From NCBI GenBank assembly GCA_036169595.1, contig CM069767.1:786501-850500 (forward strand): DNA of 64,000 nucleotides, written 5' to 3'. Below, piece by piece: positions 52,014 through 63,755 of this stretch; position 1 is the stretch's first letter, and each line of letters begins with the position of its first letter. Position numbers and translations under genes: made by a program. The DNA is from Dictyostelium firmibasis. Its lineage: Eukaryota > Evosea > Eumycetozoa > Dictyosteliales > Dictyosteliaceae. Under the pieces are notes generated by a model. It was not told the origin of the DNA. It worked only from the letters and a program-made list of their open reading frames with translations, and did no database searches.

Positions 52014-55000
52014 TTAATTTTTCATACTCTTCATCTGTATATTGTTATTTTTTTTAAACTTTAATTTAAGAGATAACATTTTAGTTCTAACACTTGTATT
52101 TTTAGTATAAAGTACAGACATTAATATGGTGACAATGATGGCAGCACCAACAACTGAAACAACAACAGCAACTGGCAAAACCCATTTTTTATTACTTGTT
52201 TTGTTGGAAGAATTTTCAATTTTAACTCCACACTCATCGTATTCATCCTCATGAAAATTTGGGTTTACCAAAACTGAGAAATCTGGATCTAGTTCAATGT
52301 AATCTCTAAAGAATGGTATGTTAACTTTAACTTGAATGGTTGTACCAAACTCTAAACCTTCATTTGATGTTGAAACCACTCTACCATCAGCAATTAAATA
52401 ATTTGAGAATTTACCATACAATGAAACTTGATTATTTGGTAATGTTACCCAATGCATATCTGTTGATTTCTTTGCACCCCATGCAATCGATTGTTTAATT
52501 TCACATTCTGGTGATAGTTTTGAATTTGGTGATGCTTGGTAGACTAATTGTAAATTATTTAAATTTGACACAAAGGTATAATTCTCAATTCTAACTGAAT
52601 ATTTAATTGAATGATCTGGTAGAGTTAATAATTGACCTGCCCATTCTCTTGTTGTTGCGACTGGAATAGTTTCAAGTTGTACAAACAAATTGGAATATTC
52701 TGTTAATGTAGTATTGTAAATAACAATATTATTTTCATCTGAAAGTAAAGACCATGAATCTGTTGTAAAAGAATAATTTTTAACCAATTTACCATTGTAA
52801 TCGATTTCTTGAATGTATGGTATTAAAATTGAATAACCAGATGATTTCGTAACATTGTTTAATGTTGAATTTGTATTGGTTGAATTTGTTGAGAAAGAAC
52901 CCAAGTCAATTGATGGTTCTTGTTTACTTGTGTTCATTTCCATTGATAAACCTAGATCCGGAGAATAGGTACTACATGAAACACCGGTATAACCTTTATT
53001 ACAATTACATGTCATATCGATGGAACAATTTCCTTTACCACTACAATTATCAACACATTTAAAGGTCATATCGATTGAACAATCAGAACCACCCCACCCG
53101 GTCTTACACGTACATGTTGATAAAGCAACATTGCATACTCCATTACCGCTACAATCTGATTTCATACAGGTTTGAATGAAAACACTTATATTTTTAATAC
53201 CATCGTATCCATAATCAATAGAGATATTGAAAGGAATGGTTGCAGGTGACTTTAGTGTATAGTAACCCAGTGTACCATTAATCATTGTTAAATTTGAAGT
53301 TGAAACTAATAAAGATTGAGTATCCAAAATTTTATTTGGTACTAAATCAAGATTAGTACCACTAATATACATGATTGTATCATTCATTGTAACAGAAATT
53401 TGCCAAATATTTGGATTATAAAAACTTTGATAAAAGAAAAAGATTGGACAATTTTGAATGATACCTCCATTTAGATAACCATTTGAATCAATCATATTCC
53501 AAACAGAACATTGTCCAATCATTCTTAGACCCCAGTATAATGGTATTTCCATATCACATGTATATAGTGATGATAGGTTTGAAATTTGTTTAAGTGGACA
53601 CTGAATTTTTTCATTGGTTTGTTTTTCTGATATGTAAAAAATTGGATCTTGGCCAAATGATGCTGTAAAAATATCATTTGTGGAATATTTTAAATCAATT
53701 GATATTTTTAATTTACGATTAGAACTGCTAACATCTACATAGTTTCTAGAAAATGTTGGTGTACCAATTACAACCGATCTTATAGTTGGATTAAGATATG
53801 TATTTGAATATTGTTTGCTTGTTTTGAGTGCTGTTGGACTTAATTCATAACAATTATCAAAAACATCACAAACCGATTCAATGAATGCATTTGGGTTTAT
53901 ATAATTATACTTTGCATTTAAAATCAATAATGAATCATTAAAGCTAATATATGAAGTTGAATCACCCTTTAAATAAACCAAGGATTGAGAATAACTATTG
54001 AATGAATCCTTAATTGTTAGAGTTAAATTCTTGATACTTGAGAATTGTGAAGATGTTATGGAGAATTGAGTAAGTTGTTGTAAATTATTGATAAAATCTA
54101 GTAAAACTAAATCCCTTAAAATTAATGATGGTCCTTGGTAATCAATATTTCTAATAATAAATTGAGAGTTTACAACAGTTGTAGTTGTTTGAGCCTTTAA
54201 GAATGATTGATTAATAAATTCCAATTCTTTTGTTGAAAGGGTAAAAGTTGAAGTTGAATCTGACTGCTTTGAAACTTTAATTGAAATGAATTTCTTTTTA
54301 CTCATAGTTGTTGAGTTGACTGGGAAATTATAGGTACCTTTAAATACTGCCGAATTTGTTTGACTTATAAATTTCGTTATAGATAATGGTATACTAGTTT
54401 CGAGTGGTCCTTTATTTTCATAATCACCAAATATTTGAACCACAACATTATAATCTTGATCAAGAACATTTCCAAATAATAATGAGAAAGTAATATTTGA
54501 ATTTGAATTGTAAATTATGAAATTTGTAAATAGTTGAGCTTTTGGAATTGTAGATGATAGACTTGTATTACACTGATCAAAATTTTCAAAAAACAATTGA
54601 CGTAATTCTGATGTTGAAAAATCGTTTTCAAATATTCTATTGCCTTTAATATCTGAACAATCGATTACAGGTGAAACTATTGAACAAAAGTAACGATTAA
54701 ATTTTAATTTAATTGAGAACTCTAACAACTGAGAGATATATGTATGATTTATCGATTTCAAATAAATTGAACTTGGTGATAATATATAAGAATTGGTTGC
54801 GAATTTAAATTGACAAGTAGATTGACCAACACCCACTGAATCCATAATTGAGATTAAAAATTCATCATTTTCGGTTGAACTATTTGCCCAATTAAATTTA
54901 ACTATTAAACTTGGGTTAATGAAATCTTTCTTTGTGAATGGGTTACCATTTAATGTAATTGATGGAGTTGTTGTACCATTTAAGCTAAACGACATTGTTG

Positions 55001-56972
55001 GTGTATCACTTGAAATTGGTATTGAAGGAGTCCATTTGAGCTCATTTCCAAAGCCTGTAAAGCCATGAGGGAACGATGAAGAAATATTGAAAAACTCTCT
55101 TGGATTTGGTGATGGTTTTGAATTTGTTGTTAGTTTACCAACTGGTGTCAATGAAATTGTTGCTTCTGGTATTTCATATAGAGTTTGAGAAAAAGTGCCA
55201 GTAAAAAATGTATAAAATTCAATACCTTTACCAATTTGAATTGTATTGTTTCCTGTTGTGGTCAATGCAACTTCCTGTGGTTCTAAAAAATCAAATGGTA
55301 TTGATGTTATTGAATATAATGAAATTCTACCAACACTTTCATAATTTCCAAATATATTTAATGATATCTTTGAGGTTGTTATCAATTTATCAGGAATTGA
55401 TATAATTTTACTATAATATTTCGAACTGAATAACTCTCTATCACTTAGGAATACAACGCCATTAGATTCATAATCAATACTATTTAAAATTTGTGAAGGA
55501 TCTGTAAAATTTAACTCAACCAATATTTGAATTTGTTTATTTTCATATGCATATCTGCTTGAAGATGGTACCAAAAAGAATTGATTAGATAAAATTGTAG
55601 TATTAAATTTTACCGCTGGTATTATTTGAATAATAGGTGTAACTGTCAACTCTGTATTCCAAGATGGTTTAGTGATTGAAATTTGAACTTTTGAATTTGA
55701 AACAAAATCAGGTAACATTTTAACAATCGATGTCCAAAAATTTGAGGAATTTGATTGGATTGATATAGGTACGACAATTGCATCACTTATATTCAATAAT
55801 TCTATCTTTTCATTTGAAATAAAACTACAATAACAAGATGCCCAGCCATTGACAAAAATAATTTCAGTTTGAATTAATTCTATTTGTAAATCACTACTGA
55901 ATGTTGTAGACACTTGTCTTTCTTGTCCTGTTAATTCATCAATAACTATTTCATAGTTGGAAGCAATTGTTGAACCAAATTTATTATAATAATAATAATA
56001 ATCTAATCCATTTAAACTTTTAATAAATTGTAAATTACTAAACGTAGGATTTGAGCCATTATAAAGATCTTTTGAATAAAATAATCCATAAGAACCTGAT
56101 TTGATATTATTGATTGTAACAATTGATAAATGTTGATTGTAATTTAAACCAAACCCATTGACTTTATTATTGGTTTTATAGGTTGAAATAATCGAATTTT
56201 CAATAGTTAAATTATAGGCTGGTGCATTAAATTCAAATGGTGCATCTTTAAAATCTACTGTGGTTTGTGTTCCTTTAATTGGATTAGCTATATACTGTAA
56301 ATGTAAATAATAATAATCATAAAATGATTTAGTGCTACTATTCATTAGTGATGTTATAGTGTATGGCATTGTCATAGTATAATTGGCAATTATTGCAGCT
56401 TTTAGCCATGGTCTTTTATTTTTTGGTTGTTGAGTATCAATAGATAGTTTTTGTTGTCGTTCTTGTTCCTGTTGTTGGAATCCATTAAAATCAACCAATG
56501 CTGAATTCGTTGTCGATGGTCCAATTGTCGGAGCAACCTCAACTAGATTTATATTAAAAGTACCATCAATCAATAATTCATTTAAATTATTATAAATTGC
56601 TGCATAGCATCCAGTTAATACTGTTGGTGTATTAAATGTTGAAGCAAATGTAAAATATAAATTTTGATTATCTGATCCTGGATAATATGGTGTAATCACA
56701 AATGGATTAATAATATTTGGTGAAGTCACAACTTTTACTACTATTTTTTTTTTTTTTTTGTTTTTTTTTTTGTTTTTTTTTTTTGTTTTTTTATTATTAT
56801 TTTTTTTGTTTTTTTTTTTTTTTTCAAATAATTAGTTTATTTTATCAACAAAATTTATTTTATTTTTTTTTATTTTTTTTTTTCTATTGCTTTTTATTTT
56901 AAACAACTTACAATTTAATTGGCAATTAATTTGGTTAAAAAATAAAATAAATAAAATAATAAAATATTTCAT
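52014..56972 (-). CDS. ComC-like EGF-domain transmembrane protein, long form
   Basis: Two exons, 56972-56912 and 56740-52014, give 4788 nt and 1595 aa. Exon 1 is a 20-residue signal peptide (MKYFIILFILFFNQINCQLN). A long ectodomain with many N-glycosylation sites leads to two EGF-like modules (about 1210-1275): CSGNGVCNVALSTCTCKTG and CSGKGNCSIDMTCNCNKG. Next is a domain starting SGYSILIPYIQEIDYNGKLV that resembles the C-terminal 'supersandwich' domain of ComC-type Dictyostelium proteins. One span, WVLPVAVVVSVVGAAIIVTI, and a basic tail finish it. Such proteins act in cell-cell signalling or adhesion during development. It converges with the repeat giant, 141 bases away. The exact family member is not assigned. 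Confidence 0.85.
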
Positions 56973-57062
56973 TTTTCTTTATTTGTTTTTTTTTTTTGAA
57001 AAAAAAAAAATATAATAAAATAAAAATTATATTTTTTTAAAAATAAAAAAAAGAAATCATTA

Positions 57063-57096
<34 letters not shown>

Positions 57097-57188
57097 GAGA
57101 TCGACACAAAAACTTTGAAATTTTTAACCAATTTCCAAAATTTTCTCACAAACAAAATAAAATAATCAACTAACGTAAAATAAGATAT

Positions 57189-57247
<59 letters not shown>

Positions 57248-57348
57248 AAAATGTTTTTCGGGCTTGTGTGAAAATAGGGTTTTTTTATTAATTTTTTTTT
57301 TTTTTTAAAAAAAAAAAAAGGAATATATATTATTACATTTTAATACTA
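56973..57348. other. Spacer between the two ComC-like genes
   Basis: About 375 bases, with two long A tracts (57069-57094, 57197-57241) around a mixed stretch, GAGAGATCGACACAAAAACT (57095-57114), that belongs to the promoter of the long form. Nothing codes. Confidence 0.5.
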
Positions 57349-59047
57349 TTATTTCATTGAAATATTATTATTATTATTTCTTAAAAACTTTAATTTAAGA
57401 GATAACATTTTAGTTCTAATACTTGTATTTTTAGTATAAAGTACAGACATTAATATGGTGACAACGATGGCAGCACCAACAACTGAAACAACAACAGCAA
57501 CTGGCAAAACCCATTTTCTTTTATCACTACTTTTTTCAATTTTAATACCACACTCATCATATTCTTCATTATTCATATTATCAGAATTTACCAAAACTGA
57601 GAAATCTGGATCCAGTTCAATATAATCTCTAAAGAATGGTATGTTAACTTTAACTTGAATGGTTGTACCAAACTCTAAACCTTCATTTGATGTTGAAACC
57701 ACTCTACCATCAGCAATTAAATAATTTGAGAATTTACCATACAATGAAACTTGATTATTTGGTAATGTTACCCAATGCATATCTGTTGATTTCTTTGCAC
57801 CCCATGCAATCGATTGTTTAATTTCACATTCTAATGATAGTTTTGAATTTGGAGAAGCCTGATAAATTAATTGTAAATTATTTAAATTTGATACAAAGGT
57901 ATAATTCTCAATTCTAACTGAATATTTAATTGAATGATCTGGTAGAGTTAATAATTGACCTGCCCATTCTCTTGTTGTTGTAATTGTTATTAACTCAACA
58001 ATTACTGTTAAATTTGAACCAGGTGATAACTCTGTTTGATAAACACTACTACTACCACCAGTTGTTGAATTTTTAGTGCTACCCAAATATTTCCAAGTAG
58101 TTGAAGTAGTATTAGTTGATGTTAACGATGAAAGTGAATAATTCTTTACTAATTTACCATTGAAATCAATTTCTTGAATGTATGGTAATAAAATTGAGTA
58201 TCCAGATGATTTGGTATAATCATTTAAAGTCATCGATGAATTGGTTGAATTGGTTGTGAATGAACCCATAGTGATTGTAGGCTGAGTTAAACTTTTATTC
58301 ATTGTCATTGATAAACCGATATCGGGTGAATATTGATTACATGATACACCCGTATAACCTTTATTACAATTACATGTCATATCAACGGAACAAACTCCAT
58401 TACCACTACATCCATTAACACATTTATAGGTTAAATCTATTGAACAATCAGAACCACCCCATCCAGTAGTACAATTGCATTGCATTATATTAGTTATACA
58501 AATTCCATTACCACTACAATTTGGTTTCATACAAGTTAAAATGAAAACATCTATAGTCTCATTGAAGAGTCCAATCAATTCAATAGAGAATGGTTGAATG
58601 ACATTTGATTTCAATATAAAGTATCCATAGGTATTAATAACTGTATTATTCAAATCAAAATAGGTAGTATTAAGTAATAGTTCATTAGTTACTGAGCTAA
58701 ATACAACTAAATCTAAATTATAACCTTTTAAATATAATTTATTGTCATTCATTTTGACTAATGCCTCTTCAACATCTGGAGTCTTTACTAATTTTTTTTA
58801 TAAAAAAAAAAAAAGAAAATAAATAAATTTAAAAAAAAGGAAATAAATAAAAAAAAAAAATTTTTAAAAAAAGAAAATAAATAAATTAAAAAATTAAAAA
58901 AAAGAAATAAATAAAAAAATATTGTCTACATTAATAAATCAAATTTAAAAAGTTTTATATGTATTTTAATGAATGTTTTTTATATTTACCTGATCCATTT
59001 GTTAAAAAAAACAATGAAAATAAAATAAAAGAAAACAAATACCACTT

Positions 59048-59050
<3 letters not shown>
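57349..59050 (-). CDS. ComC-like EGF-domain transmembrane protein, short form
   Basis: Two exons, 59050-58990 and 58787-57349, give 1500 nt and 499 aa. Exon 1 is 61 nt and phase 1, the same size and phase as in the long neighbour, and encodes a signal peptide (MKWYLFSFILFSLFFLTNGS). Exon 2 starts where the long form is near residue 1130 (MNDNKLYLKGYNLDLV against MNDTIMYISGTNLDLV), so about 1,100 residues of ectodomain are absent. Two EGF-like modules (CSGNGICITNIMQCNCTTG, CSGNGVCSVDMTCNCNKG), the supersandwich-like domain, the span and the tail are all present. From the AGQLLTLPDHSIKYSVRIEN block onward it is almost identical to the long form. An intact reading frame and signal peptide argue for a real gene, not a fragment. 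Confidence 0.85.
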
Positions 59051-59080
<30 letters not shown>

Positions 59081-59251
59081 TATAAGTATATTTGAAACTA
59101 AAATTAAAAAAGAATGATTTCTTTTTTGTTTGGGAAAAAAAAAATAATAAAAATAATAAAAATTTTAAATTCACTTTTAACCTTCCCAAATAAATATCTT
59201 TTTAAATTAAATTTGATTTTTTTTTTAAAAATGTGGCTTTTAAAAAATAAA

Positions 59252-59282
<31 letters not shown>

Positions 59283-59457
59283 ATTCTCGCTTTGTGATTT
59301 ATTTTACTATAAAATTGGAATCTAATATTCTTTTTTTTTTTATTTTGATTTTTACAATTTTGATATTAATAAAAAAAAAAAAAAAAAAAAAAAATGTACC
59401 TATTTGAATTTTCTATTTATTATTCACTACTATATATTTAAAAGGTTATAAACTCTA
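59051..59457. other. A/T-rich spacer
   Basis: 5' flank of the short ComC-like gene and 3' flank of the Asn/Ser-rich gene. T and A homopolymer tracts only; the ORF read here is Lys/Phe-rich and not credible. Confidence 0.5.
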
Positions 59458-59972
59458 TTAAGGATGCGATGATGATGATGATGATGATGATGATTGTTTT
59501 AACTTTTTTAGAGCAATTATTTTATTTGCCTTTATTAATAAGCATTGTAAATTAAAATCTGGAGGTATTGAAGGTACAGAGATATTTTCAATTCTATTAA
59601 TCAAATAATTTGAATTATCCTCACTTCCAATAAACTCGATCAAGTAATATTTAAAATTGGTTCTTGTTATTAAACCATTACCAAATGCAATTGATAATAA
59701 CATTAACACATCAAAACTTTCATTTTCTTTTTTAAGTAAAGTTTGACTAGAAAATATTGTTTCTGGTGTTCGACCTGAGTTACCGTCACTCGAATTTAAA
59801 TTTTCATTATTATCACTACCATTATCATTCAAACCATTACTTTTATCACCATCACTATCACTATAACTATAACTATCACTATCATTACTTGTTGTATCAA
59901 TACTATTTGAAATTTCTTCATCATCACTATAATCAATTATATTCCTTCTTTCATTAATTTGTTCAGGTAGTA

Positions 59973-60054
<82 letters not shown>

Positions 60055-60345
60055 ATTATTATTATTATTAATTATTCTATTTTTATTATTATTTATAATT
60101 ACTGATGCTGGTTTAAAACTACTTTTAAAGAGACCATTCCCTTCTAAATAAGGAAATTGTGGAATTGGTTGTGATATGGTTGAGAAATATCTTGAATATT
60201 GTGACGTACTTCTAATTCCTTTTTCAATTTCCTCATCTTTACTATTTTCCATATGTATATTCCTACCAAAACTATTTTTTGATGATCTTTTTTTATAACA
60301 ACAAAAATTTGTAACACCCTTCACACCTCCAAACATTGTATGCAT
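59458..60345 (-). CDS. Uncharacterised Asn/Ser/Asp-rich protein
   Basis: A single exon of 295 aa that I do not recognise. It opens MHTMFGGVKGVTNFCCYKKR, with a Cys pair next to a basic stretch. An Asn run (59968-60069) and an acidic Ser/Asp segment (SNDSDSYSYSDSDGD) follow. The C-terminal part (about residues 205-280, TLLKKENESFDVLMLLSIAF to LLIKANKIIALKKL) looks folded and helical and is the only part likely to show homology. It ends in a Ser run. No signal peptide or membrane span. Codon use is like its neighbours. A second Met (HMENSK) could be the true start. Confidence 0.6.
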
Positions 60346-60798
60346 TTTCAGTAAAAAAAAAAAAAAAAAATCTAAAAATAAAAATAAAATAAAAATCTAA
60401 AAATAAAATAAAAATATAAAAAAATAAAAAAATATACAAAAAAGAAAAAAAAAAAAAAAGAATTCAATAAATAATGGAAAAAAAAAAAAAATATACAAAT
60501 AATAAATAAATATCAAAAAAAATAAAATAAAATAAAATAAAAAACAAAAAAATAAAAAAAATTTAAAATAAAATAAAATAAAATTTCCCAAAAATAAAAA
60601 GCTTAAAAAGGATTTGTAAATAAATCTTTTAAAAATAAATAAAAAAATTTAAAAAAATTAAAAAAATTAAAAAGTAAAAATTAATCAAAAAAAAAAAAGA
60701 ATCCCACACACTACTACCCCCTCCATTTTTATTTAATCATAAATTATATGATTAGTGATAATATAAACTTATTGTTGTAGTTGATTCAATTACTATTA
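60346..60798. other. A/T-rich spacer with a C-rich box
   Basis: About 450 bases of A tracts with TAAAA units. The exception is CCCACACACTACTACCCCCT (60703-60722), 360-380 bases upstream of the Asn/Ser-rich gene and near the 3' end of the small ORF beyond. It looks like a CACCC-type regulatory box. Confidence 0.45.
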
Positions 60799-60886
60799 TT
60801 AATTAATTTTAAGTAAAAGTAAAAATAATAATATATAGAAAATAAAGCTTCTTGTTGTATTATTATTATCATCACCATTATTATTA

Positions 60887-60970
<84 letters not shown>

Positions 60971-61077
60971 CTATGGTATTTGTTGGCTCCACTGTTGTTT
61001 TTGTTTTGAGCGCTTGGTTGTGGTGGAAAACCAGGATTCCCATTTGAAGAAGGGATAGAGTTTCTAAAAAATTTCAT
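60799..61077 (-). CDS. Possible small Asn-rich protein
   Basis: An ORF of 92 aa: MKFFRNSIPSSNGNPGFPPQ, a mixed segment, an Asn run of about 25 and a short hydrophobic end (FIFYILLFLLLLK). The first 40 residues have normal amino-acid variety, which speaks for a real exon. TTTTTTAG overlapping the Met/Phe codons could also be a splice acceptor, so the true start may lie in an upstream exon that I cannot place. The hydrophobic tail may be unspliced sequence. It faces away from hspE with ATGs 275 bases apart. Confidence 0.35.
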
Positions 61078-61351
61078 ATTTAATTATTTTTTTTAGTTTT
61101 TATATATTCAACTTGAGTCTGAGTTTTTAATATAATAGAATAAAAAAAAATAAAAAAAAACAAAATAAAATAAAATATAAAATAAAAAAAATATTAAAGA
61201 ATTTTTGTTTTAAAAAAAATAAAATTTTGGGAATGAAAATTAAAAAAAAAAAGTAAAAAAAAAAAATAAAAATAAAAAAAAAAATAAAAAAAAAAATTTC
61301 GACATAAATCATTATTGTTCGCAAATAATCAACACTTCATTAACCGATACA

Positions 61352-61761
61352 ATGGTAATAATTAAAAAAAAACCAATTAATTCAATTAATTCATTTAATT
61401 AATAATAATAATAAAAATAATAATAATAATAATAACACTTTATATTTAACTTTAGTCATCATCAATTAAATCATTTAAACCATTATTTGATCGTGTTTTA
61501 GTACAAAGATTAAGAAACTCTGATATTAAAACCGGTGGTGGTATTTATATTCCAGATAAACTTGCAAATAAAACACATGAAGCAATTGTAATTGAAGTTG
61601 GTACTGGTAGACGTACTGTCAATGGTTTTGCCCCACCACTCTTAAAGAAAGGTGATCGTATTTTACTTAATGAATCACCACTCGGCGAAAAAATCACTGT
61701 AAATGGTATTGAATGTGAAATTCTCTCTGAAAATGAAGTATTAGGTTTTATGGGAAATTAA
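61352..61761 (+). CDS. hspE: 10 kDa heat shock protein / chaperonin 10 (GroES-type)
   Basis: Two exons, 61352-61354 and 61456-61761, give 309 nt and 102 aa, the normal Hsp10 length. Hsp10 caps the Hsp60 chamber in the mitochondrial matrix. The first coding exon is only the ATG, followed at once by GTAATA; the second begins SSSIKSFKPLFDRVLVQRLR. The mobile-loop region SDIKTGGGIYIPDKLANKTH, the roof-loop region, and GDRILLNESPLG are all present, and ENEVLGFMGN closes the fold. The start is inferred from splicing: no other Met lies upstream of FKPLFDRVLV in that frame. Lack of a cleaved presequence is usual for Hsp10. Confidence 0.9.
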
Positions 61762-61824
61762 TTTTAAAAAAAAAAAAAAAAAAATTATATAAATTAAGTA
61801 ATAAAACGAAAATAAAAAAATGTA

Positions 61825-61860
<36 letters not shown>

Positions 61861-61964
61861 CCAAATGGCAGCAATCAAAAAAAGAAATCTATAAATTTGA
61901 TTAAACAAAGTATACGTAAACCAAATATTAAATTAACTTTGTTTTGTTTTTTTTTTTTTTTATT

Positions 61965-62912
61965 TTAATGAAGTAAATTTAATTTTTTTAATTCTTCTAA
62001 TTCTGGAGTATTTTCAGGAGTGAAGTTGGTCATGAATTCTACTTGAGTTGACATAGCAGATTTAATTTTCTCTTCTTCAGTACGTTGATCGTTATCTACG
62101 ATACCATATTCATCACCGAGAGCCTTCATTTTTTCACGATACCAACGAAGTACTTTGAAGAAATCTGAATGCATTTCAAGCATACGAACACGTTTAGCCA
62201 TTGCAGATGGATCTTCAACCATATTTTTAGAGACATATTCAAGATCTTGTTCTAATTCTGCGATAATATGAGCACGACGTGGATTATCCTCTGGGAATGA
62301 TTTGACGGATTCGATTTGAGCTTCAATGATATCTTTTTCCATTTTATGATATTGACGAAGACGACCATCCAATGAGGCAGAGAAGAAATCTTGACTTTCT
62401 TGGAGATTGTAAGTAATCTCACCGAGACCTTCTTTGAAGGCACCATATTTCTCTTTGGATAATTGTTCATTTGGTGTAACTTGGAAACCTAAATCCATCT
62501 TTAAGTGATTGACACAATAATCGTCCAAACCAGCCTCTAACCATTTGGTAACCTCAACAATACCATTTGACCAAACGTAAAGTTTTCTATATTCATCAGC
62601 TTTGGTTGAGAATTTCTTCTTTAATAATGCTAATTTATCATTTTCTTCTTGTAATTCCTCTTCGTATTCACGACGTTTTGGATGAATTGGGAATTTCTTC
62701 ATTGCATTCAATTGAGCTTCAATCATCTCTTGATCAGTTGTTACTTTCTTTAATTCCTCTTCAAAGTATTCTGCTTGTTGTAATTTGGTTGCACTACCAC
62801 CAACATAAAAATTGGTCATAATTTTCATTACTCTCTTTAATTTTTTATATTCTTGAATTGTTGGTGTATCATTGATATAATCAATATCATCTGCTGGTAA
62901 AATTCCGTGCAT
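61965..62912 (-). CDS. Uncharacterised coiled-coil protein with internal duplication
   Basis: A single exon of 315 aa that I do not recognise. It is rich in Glu/Lys/Leu, mostly helical, with no signal peptide or membrane span. Two halves are related. Residues about 55-125 hold MIEAQLNAMKKFPIHPKRRE, AxxxRKLYVWS and VTKWLEA. Residues about 195-265 hold IIEAQIESVKSFPEDNPRRA, AKRVRMLEMHS and VLRWYREKM. So the shared pattern is IEAQ(6)FP(4)RR, then (A)xxxR(K/M)L and a Val-x-x-Trp. A link segment, LDDYCVNHLKMDLGFQVTPN, lies between. The codons are biased toward well-used ones (GAA, TTC, ACC), suggesting good expression. Function unknown. Confidence 0.75.
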   Translation of the reverse strand: MHGILPADDIDYINDTPTIQEYKKLKRVMKIMTNFYVGGSATKLQQAEYFEEELKKVTTDQEMIEAQLNAMKKFPIHPKRREYEEELQEENDKLALLKKKFSTKADEYRKLYVWSNGIVEVTKWLEAGLDDYCVNHLKMDLGFQVTPNEQLSKEKYGAFKEGLGEITYNLQESQDFFSASLDGRLRQYHKMEKDIIEAQIESVKSFPEDNPRRAHIIAELEQDLEYVSKNMVEDPSAMAKRVRMLEMHSDFFKVLRWYREKMKALGDEYGIVDNDQRTEEEKIKSAMSTQVEFMTNFTPENTPELEELKKLNLLH

Positions 62913-63755
62913 CTTTTATTTTATTTATATTATAAATCTCTATTTATTTTATGAAAATAAATTTAAAATTAAAAAAAAAAAAAAAAAAATTAAAGTATGA
63001 AAAAACGAATAAGATTTTTTTTTTTTTTTTTTTTTTTAAAAATTAAATTAAAAATCAAAAAAATAAAAAAAAAAAACGTAATTATTAGCAACAACCGAAT
63101 TTTGCCAGAGTTTTGATGATGTTATTATTGCTTTTTTGAATGTGCAAATATTTTTTTATTTTTTTTTATTTTTTTTTTTTTTTTTTATTATTTTTTATTT
63201 TTTTTTTATATGAATTACTTAGTTTGGGAATATTCAATAATAAATTCGATTTCTATATTTTTTTTTTTTTTTTTTATTTTTTTTTTTTATTAAAACTTAA
63301 AGAGAAAATTGAAAAACCAATTATGGGTAGTGTATTACTATGTTTTTAACCCTTCAATCAATTAATTTTTAAATAAAATTTTATTGTACTATGTTTTGCC
63401 AAATTTTAAACAATTTTATTTATAAGAATTTACAATATTGATTAAAAAGGGTAAAATATAGTAATTTGAAATAATATTTTTTTATTATCCAATTAAAATA
63501 AAAGACTTCAAAGTAATAGTAAAAATAAAAAAAAAATAAAAAAATGTATTTGACCAAATAAATTATTTAAAAAAACCGAATGATTTTTTTTTTATTTTTT
63601 TTTAATTTTTTTTTTTCGTTTTTCCAATTTTTTTTTTTTTTTTGTTCGTTTTTTATTTTTCTTTATTTTTTTTTTTATCAGATTTTTGTGTGCCAATTAT
63701 TAAATTTTTTTCTATAATCTTTTTTTTTTTTTTAAAAAACATTTAAAAAGAAAAA
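62913..63755. other. Divergent promoter region
   Basis: About 840 bases between the coiled-coil gene and the BMS1-like gene. T tracts and A tracts alternate with short mixed segments (63080-63150; 63305-63360, with ATTGAAAAACCAATTATGGG). TTATGGG at 63321-63327 is a DUSE-core word on the minus strand, but no small-RNA motif follows it. Nothing codes. Confidence 0.45.

Noticed and set aside
63321-63327. Second DUSE-like word (TTATGGG) in the BMS1 upstream region
   Set aside because: No CTTACAGCA-type motif or terminal stem at the expected distance downstream on the minus strand; a 7-base match in A/T DNA is expected by chance.
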